A stretch of DNA of 64,000 bases from Pseudoramibacter fermentans (lineage in GTDB: Bacteria > Bacillota > Clostridia > Eubacteriales > Eubacteriaceae): assembly GCA_009493725.1 (NCBI GenBank), contig VOGB01000003.1, forward strand, positions 186,001 through 250,000, written 5' to 3'. Shown here in pieces: positions 45,617 to 53,766 of the stretch. Below the pieces are notes generated by a model that was not told the origin of the DNA, searched no databases, and saw nothing but the letters and a program-made list of their open reading frames with translations. Positions within the stretch are counted from its first letter, which is position 1, and the number at the start of each line of letters is the position of its first letter. The position numbers were made by a program, and so were the translations under genes.

Positions 45617-45992
45617 GCCGTCCCGCATGGACTACCGCCAGCACCAGGCAGCCCGCCGCCTTGTGCATGAGTGCTGTAACTACGACGAGGGGAACTGCCT
45701 GCTGTTAGACGACGGGGAGCCTTGCGTGTGCGTCCAGAGCATTTCCTATTCCCTCATGTGCCGCTGGTTCCGTGTGGCTGTCCTGCCCCTTGACGGGGAG
45801 CTGGCCGCAGCCCTCTTGTACCGGGGGAGCCGGAAACGCTGCGCGGTCTGCGGGGCGGCCTTTGTCCCCAAATCCAACCGGGGGAAATACTGCCCCGGCT
45901 GCGCCGGGTGCATGAAGAAACGCAAAGCCGCCGAGAGAAAGCGGAAACAAAGGCAGAAATGTCACGCTTTAGAGCCTTTCAAACCCGCATAA
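45606..45992 (+). CDS. Cysteine-rich VLP-domain protein
   Basis: 128 residues overlapping the relaxase by 11 bases. Ten Cys, including C-x2-C pairs (RCAVCGAAFVPKSNRGKYC) and a basic tail (MKKRKAAERKRKQRQK), look like a zinc ribbon. This family accompanies MobA in gut mobilizable elements; function unknown. Confidence 0.75.
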   Translation: MNDKPSRMDYRQHQAARRLVHECCNYDEGNCLLLDDGEPCVCVQSISYSLMCRWFRVAVLPLDGELAAALLYRGSRKRCAVCGAAFVPKSNRGKYCPGCAGCMKKRKAAERKRKQRQKCHALEPFKPA

Positions 45993-46064
45993 ATCAAGGC
46001 TTTTTTCGTGGGTGTCAAAGGGTATGCGATACATTTATCCTTTCCCCCCGGAAATGCCGTCCTA

Positions 46065-46859
46065 ATGCGTGACAAAGCCCAAAAACGACACAACACAGAG
46101 GGAGGTGATACTATCGCTGATTATATCAGGGCAGACACCACGCTGCCCGCCTATCTTCCATACCCCCGTTTCCTGCTGAAAATGGAGATTTCACAGACCG
46201 CCAAGCTGCTGTATGCGCTTTTATTAGACCGCTCCACCCTGTCACAGAAGAACGGCTGGCAGGACGGCGAGGGCAGGATATTCATTGTCTACCCCGTTGC
46301 GGAGATAGCGGAAATGCTGGACAAGGGTTGTACCGCCATCAAGGGAGCCTTGAAAGAACTGGACGCAGCCGGGCTTTTAGAACGGGAACGGCGGGGCTTC
46401 TCCGCACCCAATCGGCTTTATGTGAAAGTGCCGCCTGTCCCAGTGGTACGGTTTTCCGACCAACTGATGGCCGGAAAAGCGACCCTCATACAGTCGGAAA
46501 AGCGACCTTATGACGGTCGGAAAACCGACCCTATGATGGTCGGAAAACCGACCCCTAACAAAACTAATATAAACAACTTAATAGAGAACCAAACAATGAG
46601 AGCGAGTGGGGAGCCGCCCACAGCTTATGGCCGATATGAGAATATTTTTCTGTCAAAGGACGAATATGACGAGTTACAGGCAGAATACCCGGACAGGCTG
46701 GAACGGCTGATTGAGGAAATGAGCCATTACCTTGCCGCCAGCGGGAAAGCCTACCAGAATTATGCCGCCGCCTTGCACAGATGGGCGGCCAATGACAAAA
46801 AGGGAGCCGTAAAACAGGGCATCCCCGACTATACCTGTATGGAGGGAGAAAGCTTATGA
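46065..46859 (+). CDS. repA: Replication initiator RepA-like protein
   Basis: 264 residues from ATG 46065; GTG 46008 is possible, and a strong GGGAGGTGATACT lies right before an ATC codon, so the true start is uncertain. RepA_N-type winged-helix N-terminus (YPRFLLKMEISQTAKLLYAL, GRIFIVYPVAEIAEML ... GAAL-type KGALKELDAAGLLERER). A short A-rich linker region with repeated GGTCGGAAAA-like DNA (46494-46560) may be its own iteron-like binding site. Probably replicates the excised circle. Stop overlaps the next start. Confidence 0.8.
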   Translation: MRDKAQKRHNTEGGDTIADYIRADTTLPAYLPYPRFLLKMEISQTAKLLYALLLDRSTLSQKNGWQDGEGRIFIVYPVAEIAEMLDKGCTAIKGALKELDAAGLLERERRGFSAPNRLYVKVPPVPVVRFSDQLMAGKATLIQSEKRPYDGRKTDPMMVGKPTPNKTNINNLIENQTMRASGEPPTAYGRYENIFLSKDEYDELQAEYPDRLERLIEEMSHYLAASGKAYQNYAAALHRWAANDKKGAVKQGIPDYTCMEGESL

Positions 46860-47695
46860 CAAGTGAAATCAAAGATATTTTGGAGAACATGACAACCGCC
46901 GCCCCGGAGATGGAGGACTATATCGGCGAGGACGGACTGCTTTACTGCGGAAAGTGCCATACGCCGAAAGAAGCCTACTTCCCGGAGGGTAAGGAGCTGT
47001 TTGGCCGTGACCGCCACCCGGCAGAGTGCGACTGCCAGAGAGCCGCCCGTGAGCAGCGGCAGGCCGCCGAGGAACACCGCCGCCATGTGGAAGCCGTGGA
47101 AAATCTGAAACAGAGGGCTTTTGCCGACTCAGCCATGCAGCAATGGACATTCGAGAACGACAACGGCAGAAACCCGCAGACCGGGATTGCCCGGCGGTAT
47201 GCGGAGCATTGGGAAGAAATGCAGGCCGAAAACATCGGCTGCCTGTTCTGGGGGAACGTCGGCAACGGGAAAAGCTACCTTGCGGGCTGTATCGCAAACG
47301 CCCTCATGGAGAAAGAAGTCCCCGTATATATGACGAACTTCGCCGTTATCCTGGGCGACCTCTCTCCCGGCTTTACAGGCCGGAATGAGTATATTTCCCG
47401 CCTTTGCCGCTATCCGCTGCTTATCATTGACGACTTCGGCATGGAGCGTGGCACCGACTATGGACTGGAACAGGTATTCCATGTGATTGATACCCGATAC
47501 CGCAGCAACAAGCCGCTGATCGCCACCACCAACCGCCCGCTGGACGAGTTGAAAAAGCCGACAGACACGGCCCATTCCCGGATTTATGACCGACTGCTGT
47601 CCATGTGCGTCCCGATACGCTTTACTGGCGTCAACTTCCGGCAGGAAACCGCAAAGCGGAAAATGGAAACCATGAAGAAACTGCTGGCTGAATGA
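46856..47695 (+). CDS. DnaC/IstB-like ATPase helicase loader
   Basis: 279 residues. The N-terminal half has a Cys cluster (CGKCHTPKEAYFP ... CDC); the C-terminal half is an AAA+ domain with Walker A GNVGNGKSYL, Walker B LLIIDDFGME and sensor ATTNRPLDEL. Acts as helicase loader with the RepA-like protein, whose stop overlaps its ATG (TTATGAC). Confidence 0.85.
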   Translation: MTSEIKDILENMTTAAPEMEDYIGEDGLLYCGKCHTPKEAYFPEGKELFGRDRHPAECDCQRAAREQRQAAEEHRRHVEAVENLKQRAFADSAMQQWTFENDNGRNPQTGIARRYAEHWEEMQAENIGCLFWGNVGNGKSYLAGCIANALMEKEVPVYMTNFAVILGDLSPGFTGRNEYISRLCRYPLLIIDDFGMERGTDYGLEQVFHVIDTRYRSNKPLIATTNRPLDELKKPTDTAHSRIYDRLLSMCVPIRFTGVNFRQETAKRKMETMKKLLAE

Positions 47696-47709
47696 AAGGA
47701 GTATTGCCT

Positions 47710-47898
47710 ATGGAGAATATCAAGCAGCACGACCACCGTACCACCCGCCGCCCCGACTGCGTGACGGAAATCCGCATGGGGAATACCGTTCTTGTCGTGT
47801 CCGGCTTTTTCAAGAAAGACACCACCAGCACCGCCGCCGACAAGATGGCGAGGGTACTGGAAGCGGAAGCCGCTGCTACACAAAAAAAGGCGATTTGA
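47710..47898 (+). CDS. TnpW-like small element protein
   Basis: 62 residues from ATG 47710 (AAAGGAG eight bases upstream; ATG 47692 is an alternative that contains this site). The sequence, with TEIRMGNTVLVVSGFFK, matches the small TnpW-type protein regularly found between the DnaC-like gene and the serine recombinase. Probably assists or regulates excision. Confidence 0.75.
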   Translation: MENIKQHDHRTTRRPDCVTEIRMGNTVLVVSGFFKKDTTSTAADKMARVLEAEAAATQKKAI

Positions 47899-48009
47899 CA
47901 AGCTGTAAAGAAGCAGATTTATCACTTTTACCGCTGTACAGCCGCCCCTGTTCCGTGGTACAATGAAACCACGGAATAGTGGGGCTGGCTGTCGGAAACG
48001 GAGGATTTT

Positions 48010-49585
48010 ATGTTAAGACAAGCCACCCAAAACCTCATTACCGCCCTTTATCCGAGATTGTCCCATGAGGACGAATTGCAAGGCGAGAGCAATTCCATTT
48101 CCAACCAGAAACGGATTTTGGAAGCCTACGCCAAGCAGAACGGCTTTACCAATCTGCGCTGGTACACCGACGACGGCTACTCAGGTGCGAACTTCCAGCG
48201 GCCCGGATTTCAAGCCATGCTTGCAGACATTGAAGCCGGGAAAGTCGGCACCGTCATAGTCAAGGACATGAGCAGGCTGGGGCGTAATTACTTGCAGGTG
48301 GGATTTTACACGGAAATGCTGTTCCCTCAAAAGGGCGTGCGTTTTATCGCTGTCAATGACAACGTGGACAGCGCAAACGGCGGCATGGACAATGATTTTA
48401 CCCCTCTGCGGAACTTATTTAACGAAAGGCTGGTGAGAGATACGAGCAAGAAAATCAAGCAGTAAAGAAGCAAAAGGCATGAGGGAAGCCTGTTACCAGC
48501 AAGCCGTATGGCTATCTCATGGACAGGACGAGAACTATTCGTTGACGAGGAACCGCGCCGGTTCCAGCAGATTACCAGCTTTGCCTTGCCGGGAATGGCC
48601 CGACCAAGATTGCCCGTATGCTACGAGCAGCAAATCCCCACGCCGGGGACGCTGGAATACCGCAGGACGGGCAGCACCCGCGCTACCACCCCGGCTATGA
48701 GTGCAATGGGCGACGAACACCGTCGTCTCATCTCGAAAACCGGGAGTACACGGCTGCTGGTAAAATTCAAGACGGAGAAGCCCTCTACAAGGTCAAACAC
48801 AGGTATGAGAACCCCTGAGAAGCAGGCTTTTAACCACCATGAGCCATTATGACCGGAGACAATGGGAGCGGTGCAGGAGTTACGCAAGCAGCGGAAACGC
48901 CCGAACCGCTATGATGAAGTGGGGCTGTTCTCGGTATGCTGTTCTGCGCCGACTGCGGCCATGTTGTATCAGCAGCGGTATCAGAACAAGAACCGCAAGC
49001 AGGACTGTTAATCTGCGGCAGCTACAAGAAGCGTACCCGTGACTGTACGGCACACTTTATCCGCACCGACCTTTTGACGGCGGGCGTGCTTTCCAATTCG
49101 GCAAGTGACGGAATACGCCCGCAGGCATGAGAGCCGCTTTGTAAAGCTGCTCATCCAGCAGAACGAAATCGGCGGCAAGAGAAAGACCGCCGCAGCCACG
49201 AAGCAGCTTGAACAGGCCCAGACACGCATTGCCGAAGTGAACCGCATTATCAAGCGGCTGTATGAGGACAATGTAAGCGGCAAATCAGCGACGAGGTTTC
49301 ATGGAGCTGTCGGCGGACTATGAGCAGGAGCAGCGGGAACTGAAAGACCGGGCTGCGCTTTGCAGGAGGAACTTTCCAAGTCGCAGGCCGCCACGTCAAC
49401 GCCGAGAAATTCATGGGGATTGTGGAAAGCACCTTGCTTTTGAAGAATTGACCCCCACCCTCTTGCGGGAAATGATTGAGAAAATCGTCGTGCATGAGTG
49501 CAGCTATGACGAGAACGGCACCCGCAGGCAGGACATTGAGATTTATTACAGCTTTGTCGGCAAGATAGACTTGCCGGAAGCCTAA
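48010..49585 (+). pseudogene. Large serine recombinase (TnpX type), frameshifted
   Basis: The first 151 codons are intact: YPRLSHEDELQGESNSISNQ contains the catalytic Ser, followed by GKVGTVIVKDMSRLGRNYLQ. The frame breaks after SKKIKQ at 48465. The rest of the protein is spread over several frames: PTPGTLEYRRTGSTRA, LLENREYTA-like, CADCGH zinc region, CGSYKKRTRDCTAHFIRTD, EQAQTRIAEVNRIIKRLYED, and the end EMIEKIVVHECSYDENGT ... YYSFVGKIDLPEA. Most breaks look like single-base losses. As sequenced, the site-specific recombinase that would excise the element is dead. It is the last gene before the right end. Confidence 0.88.
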
Positions 49586-49649
49586 CGCCTGACCTATCCG
49601 ACACAGCCCTAAGTGCCGGATAGGAACGGCAAAATTTTTTACACTTCTA

Positions 49650-49669
49650 TTACTTCTTTATCGCACATT
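49650..49669 (-). repeat. Right terminal inverted repeat of the element
   Basis: On the minus strand this reads AATGTGCGATAAAGAAGTAA, 16 of 20 identical to the left end. It sits five bases inside the ATGCT duplication. Confidence 0.75.
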
Positions 49670-49674
49670 AGCAA

Positions 49675-52263
49675 ATGCTGATTGAAAAGCAGCATCAAAC
49701 TTTCCGAATTCTGTACGTGAATGACATCGCTATAGCCTTGTTCGCGGAGGACGGGGTTGAGACGCAGGAAGCAGTGGAAGCCCGCCTGAACGATAGCCAT
49801 CATCCTGCCAATCGGGAATTGTATCAGGCTGCCCGGTACGCCATTCAGACGGGTAAAGCCGGCGAATTGTACTACGCGTTCCACGGACAGGAATTGTTGT
49901 GCCGCTACCGTCTGCTCAGCAAGACCGATTCTCAGTATTTGTTTGTGGTCAATGTTTTTGATTACGCCAAAACCGGCGAGCGCCTCTCCGAGAAAACGCG
50001 TATGCTGATGAGCCTGCGCCACTTTTACCAAACGCTCTTCCATCTTGATCTGACGAACAATACGATGACGAGCATTCAGTTTGGCGAGGATAGCGACGGT
50101 GGGAAAAATCGCGAGCCCATTTTTGACGAGAACGGCCGGCGCTCTCTTCTGTTCCCGGCGATTTTTGCAGCAGATCAAAAGCGCTACGCCGCTTTTATCG
50201 ATCCGGCTACCCTTTCGTCGCGGGTGGCGCAGGCCCAAAGCGGCATTTTGGAAAGCGGCTTTCGAACTGCGGATGACCGCGGCCGCTTCACCTGGATGTC
50301 CCACAGGATCATCCGCATTCCCGGGACGGCTCGCGAACAATTTCTTTATGCGATCCGCCCGATGGACATGGCCGCCGTTGAAGAAGAACAGGCGAGACAG
50401 CATCATGACCCGTACGCCTCGCTGATCGGCTGGAATGCCGAACTGGTCAACAAGAAAATTGCCCTTTGGGACGATTTGATGCTCTACATGCCGGTGCCCC
50501 TTTTCTGGAAAGACCGGGATCTCCGATTCCTCGGCGCCAATCAAGCCTTCCTCGATTATTACGGTTTCGATTCGCTGAGTCAGATTCTCGGCAAAACTGA
50601 CGAAGAGATGTTCTGGCATCTCGACAAGGGACCGTACCATGAGGAAGAAGTGGCCATCCTGCGGACCGGTGCGCGCTCGAGCAACGTGCCGGGGAAATGT
50701 ATCGCGAAGGGCGTCGCCCGGGACATTTACGCGACCAAATGGCCTTTGTACCGTGACGGGGAAATTTTCGGTTTAATGGGCTATTTCCTGGACGACGATA
50801 TGCGGGCTGAAATGCGCGGCAGCCACGGCCACGGGGACACGATCGATCCAGTGACCGGGCTCGAAAATGTGGCGAGCTTTACCGCTCATTTCTTCAATTA
50901 TGATTCCGACTATCAATTATCCCGCAGACCTTATGGCCTCATTTTCGCGGCTATTCCGGAATTGCCAAAGATCGGGAAGATCAAGGGCAAGAAGGCGTTC
51001 GAGGCGGCGCTTTGCGCCTGCGCAGACGCCATCGTAAAGCAGGTCGGCAACAGCGGCATCGCGGCGCGGATCAGCGCCAGCCGTTTTGCCATTTTGTGCG
51101 AGTACGCGACGGCGCAGGACATCGAAGCCCTTTCTCAGCGCGTGCAAAACGCCATCAACGGGATTCACAAGGTCGGCGATATGCGGTGCGTCCTCGCGGC
51201 CGAAATGCACATTCTGTACGCCGACGAGCTGCCCAGTTTTGAAAAGGCCTTGCTGCAGGAAACGGGAGGGAAGCGGCCCGATTTGGATTGGAAGACCGTA
51301 CGCGGCAAAGCGCTGCGGGAGCTTCTGGATTCCGCTGGAGTCGGGTGTTATATCCTGTCCATTGATCACCGCGTGCAGTATTGGAATGCCGAGGCGGAAA
51401 ACCTCCTTGGGTATTCGGCGAAAGAGATGCTGGGCCGAGACTGTTTTGAATCCAATCTGGGGTGCTCGTTTACGAGCGGCATTGCCGTTCCAGATCATCG
51501 CTGTCCGGCAATTGTGGCCCTCGCGACGGGCCAGTCGCAGACCATGCAGATGTTCATGCGCCGTTCGGACGGCAAGGATATTTTGATTCGCAACACGTTG
51601 ATTCCGTTGCAGGACGAGGCCGGCAAAACCAACGAGCTTGTGGCGCTTTTTGTGCCGCTGACGGATGCGAGCTACGACGACGAAATGATCCAAGACGTTT
51701 ACGAAGTGGCGACGCGGGATCCGGTCACCTGTCTGCCGGGGCGGAAATATATGGATCTCTGTCTGAGAGAGGCGTTGGAAACCTACCGCCGGACCGGCAA
51801 CATTTTCGCCGTGCTCTTTGCGGACGCCGACGATTTCCACGGCATCAACAACCGTTACGGCCATCAGGTGGGCGACGAGGTGCTGCAGGCTTTTGGCGTC
51901 GCACTCAGGCAATACGGCCGCCGGATCGACCGGTTCTGCCGGTGGGGCGGCGACGAATTTGTCGGACTTTTGCAGTTGAAAGATCGCGGCGAACTGGCAG
52001 GCGTGGCCAAACGGTTTTCCCAAATCGCAAAGGAGATCGATGTGCGGTCTGACAATCAACGGGTCCATTTCCATATCTCCATCGGCATCACAGCTGTGAA
52101 AACTGAAGACACGGCGGCAACGATTGTCAACCGGGCCGACCGGTATATGTATTTATCCAAGGGACTGCCAGGCGATCAGGTGGTGACGGATTTGAACGCG
52201 GCATCGGTGAAAGGCCAAAAAGGCACAGATAACCACGATTTAGCGCGGTTTAATAAAGAATAA
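49675..52263 (+). CDS. 3' half of split c-di-GMP gene: PAS-GGDEF with I-site
   Basis: 862 codons beginning exactly at the ATG inside the duplicated ATGCT. There is no ribosome binding site upstream, so expression is uncertain. Order: sensory linker (QTFRILYVND...), PAS (about 270-385, FWKDRDLRFLGANQAF, GKTDEEMFWHLDKGPY), GGDEF-like without motif (about 390-540), PAS (about 550-670, with a CIAK/CSF Cys set) and an intact GGDEF (about 680-845, DADDFHGINN, WGGDEF at 758). RRID at 749-752 stands five residues before GGDEF: a standard RxxD inhibitory site. The segment aligns with the 3' part of the paralogue at 5286-8243. Before insertion it was the C-terminal part of the protein starting at 36280. 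Confidence 0.85.
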   Translation: MLIEKQHQTFRILYVNDIAIALFAEDGVETQEAVEARLNDSHHPANRELYQAARYAIQTGKAGELYYAFHGQELLCRYRLLSKTDSQYLFVVNVFDYAKTGERLSEKTRMLMSLRHFYQTLFHLDLTNNTMTSIQFGEDSDGGKNREPIFDENGRRSLLFPAIFAADQKRYAAFIDPATLSSRVAQAQSGILESGFRTADDRGRFTWMSHRIIRIPGTAREQFLYAIRPMDMAAVEEEQARQHHDPYASLIGWNAELVNKKIALWDDLMLYMPVPLFWKDRDLRFLGANQAFLDYYGFDSLSQILGKTDEEMFWHLDKGPYHEEEVAILRTGARSSNVPGKCIAKGVARDIYATKWPLYRDGEIFGLMGYFLDDDMRAEMRGSHGHGDTIDPVTGLENVASFTAHFFNYDSDYQLSRRPYGLIFAAIPELPKIGKIKGKKAFEAALCACADAIVKQVGNSGIAARISASRFAILCEYATAQDIEALSQRVQNAINGIHKVGDMRCVLAAEMHILYADELPSFEKALLQETGGKRPDLDWKTVRGKALRELLDSAGVGCYILSIDHRVQYWNAEAENLLGYSAKEMLGRDCFESNLGCSFTSGIAVPDHRCPAIVALATGQSQTMQMFMRRSDGKDILIRNTLIPLQDEAGKTNELVALFVPLTDASYDDEMIQDVYEVATRDPVTCLPGRKYMDLCLREALETYRRTGNIFAVLFADADDFHGINNRYGHQVGDEVLQAFGVALRQYGRRIDRFCRWGGDEFVGLLQLKDRGELAGVAKRFSQIAKEIDVRSDNQRVHFHISIGITAVKTEDTAATIVNRADRYMYLSKGLPGDQVVTDLNAASVKGQKGTDNHDLARFNKE

Positions 52264-52276
52264 AGAAAATAGAGGC

Positions 52277-52316
52277 AAACAGACAGTGCAGGTAAAATCC
52301 GCCGGACTGTCTGTTT
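52277..52316 (+). terminator. Terminator after the split c-di-GMP gene
   Basis: AAACAGACAGT pairs with ACTGTCTGTTT, followed by a T run, starting 14 bases after the stop. Confidence 0.85.
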
Positions 52317-52393
52317 TTTCGTTTGACAAATCTCGGGATTCCTCATAAACTATTAAAACAATAAGTATTAACGCCGAAGTGAGGAGAACCAGC

Positions 52394-53532
52394 ATGAATA
52401 GAGCGGAATTGGACCAAGCCATTGATGAGCGGTTTATCGCACCGACCCGGCGCCCCCGAACAGGAAAAGTGGGCATTGAATTCGAGCTGCCCATTGTCAA
52501 CCGGCGGTTCGCCCGTTGACCGGCATGGGCATCAATCCGCGTTACGCTGTCAACCGCAATGTGCCGGTAGCCAGCGAGCGCTACCGCATGCTGCTTCATC
52601 ACTTGTCGTCTTACTCAAAATACGAAAAGTCAGGCACCTTTCCCTTTCATCACCATCCGAATTTTGGGCTGTTTTCCTGCGCGAGCCAGGTTCAGCTGGA
52701 CGTGGAGGAGAAGGACTTGCCCGAGGTTTTCAACACCTTTTCGAAGCTGGAGCCCTATAAGGCGCTGCTCTTTGCCAATTCGGTCTGGCAGGTAAACGGC
52801 CAGTCGCTGCTCTGCTCCCGGGATTATTTCTGGCGCAACAGCCTTCACGGGTTCAATCCCCACAACGTGGATATGTTCGCGGCGGATTTCGACTCGGTCG
52901 ACGACATCGTCGCGTACATCCGCAGCATGAGCCTGTACTGCGTCGAACGGGATGGTCAGTACATTAATTTCGCACCGACGCCGCTGGCTGATTATTTTGC
53001 GTCGGACCGGATCAAGGGTGAAGTCTTCGACGGCACCGGGTACAAGCCGATCGTTTTTCAGCCCGAAGCGGCCGACCTCAAGGATCTGCGCTCCTTCAAA
53101 TTTGAGGATTTGACCTTCCGCGGCACCGTGGAATTCAGAAGTGTCTGCGAGCAGCCGGTTGGCGAGATCTTTGCGGCCAGCGCGCTGCACGTCGGCCTGA
53201 TGGAAAAGCTCCCCGAGCTGACCGAATTATTGGCACAGGACCGTACGATTTACCACAAGGGCTACACGGCGGCCGAGCTGCGGCAGCTGTTCGTGCAAAA
53301 AAATTTCCCGGGAAATATTTTCGACCGAAAGGCGGTTTCTGCGCTGATCCTCAAGATTTTAGACCTTGCTAAAGCTGGCCTGGCACAGCGGGGCATGGAC
53401 GAGGAAGATTTCTTGGCGCCCCTTTACCCGAGGGCGGAAAGGCTGGAATCGCCGGCGGTCGAGCTGCTGAACGGGCTCGCGCATGGCGAAACGATTGAGG
53501 ATTACATTGAAAAATTCGGCCGGTTGGATTGA
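52394..53532 (+). pseudogene. gshA: Glutamate-cysteine ligase-like gene with internal deletion
   Basis: ATG 52394 (GAGGAG upstream) encodes 41 codons including the family start (FIAPTRRPRTGKVGIEFELP) and then hits TGA at 52517. In another frame from about 52516 the protein continues as LTGMGINPRYAVNR, FHHHPNFGLFSCASQVQLDV, LLCSRDYFWRNSLHGFNPHN, LTFRGTVEFRSVCEQP to the normal C-terminus (FGRLD). Intact members have roughly 90 residues between the IEFELPIVN and LTGMGINP segments, with part of the ATP-binding core; here this is gone and the frame is shifted. So the enzyme that would make gamma-glutamylcysteine is predicted to be dead. The neighbouring gpx gene at 59953-60498 would be a natural user of thiols. 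Confidence 0.75.
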
Positions 53533-53681
53533 ATGAAAATATGATTTAAAAGCGCTGTGAAAGCGCGGCGACTTTTTTGCAAAACAGTAGCGCGTCTGTC
53601 AAGAGAGGGGATCAAATTGATCCGTCTCGATTTACTTGACGGATGCGCTTTTTTGATAGCGGCCTTTGAAAGGATAAGTTA

Positions 53682-53752
53682 TTCGTCCAGCCGATTGATT
53701 TTTCGTCCAAAATCGTCCATAATTGGACGAAAAGGGAACGAAATTGGACGAA
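53682..53752 (+). promoter_or_regulatory. Cluster of TTCGTCCAA/TTGGACGAA repeats before fic
   Basis: Copies at 53682 (TTCGTCCAG), 53702 (TTCGTCCAA), 53712 (ATCGTCCAT), 53723 and 53744 (TTGGACGAA), spaced about 10 or 20 bases, the first three inverted relative to the last two. The last copy abuts the fic ribosome binding site AAAGGAGG (53751-53758). An operator array is the simplest reading. Confidence 0.65.
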
Positions 53753-53766
53753 AGGAGGGCTGCTGC

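Larger units (their letters stand above)
38043..49679 (+). mobile_element. 11.6-kb integrative mobilizable element carrying tet(W)
   Basis: Boundaries are set by a 5-bp direct repeat ATGCT (38038-38042 and 49675-49679) and imperfect 20-bp terminal inverted repeats. Removing 38043-49679 fuses the flanking coding sequence in frame. Cargo and backbone in order: tet(W) with attenuator (coding frame broken), XRE regulator, truncated methyltransferase, sigma-like remnant, HTH protein, small membrane protein, probable oriT, mobC, mobA, Cys-rich protein, repA, dnaC-like, tnpW-like, large serine recombinase (broken). No type IV secretion genes are present, so it would need a helper for transfer. The gene order mobC-mobA-repA-dnaC-tnpW-serine recombinase is common in gut Clostridia elements. 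With its recombinase broken it is probably fixed unless helped in trans. Confidence 0.88.
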
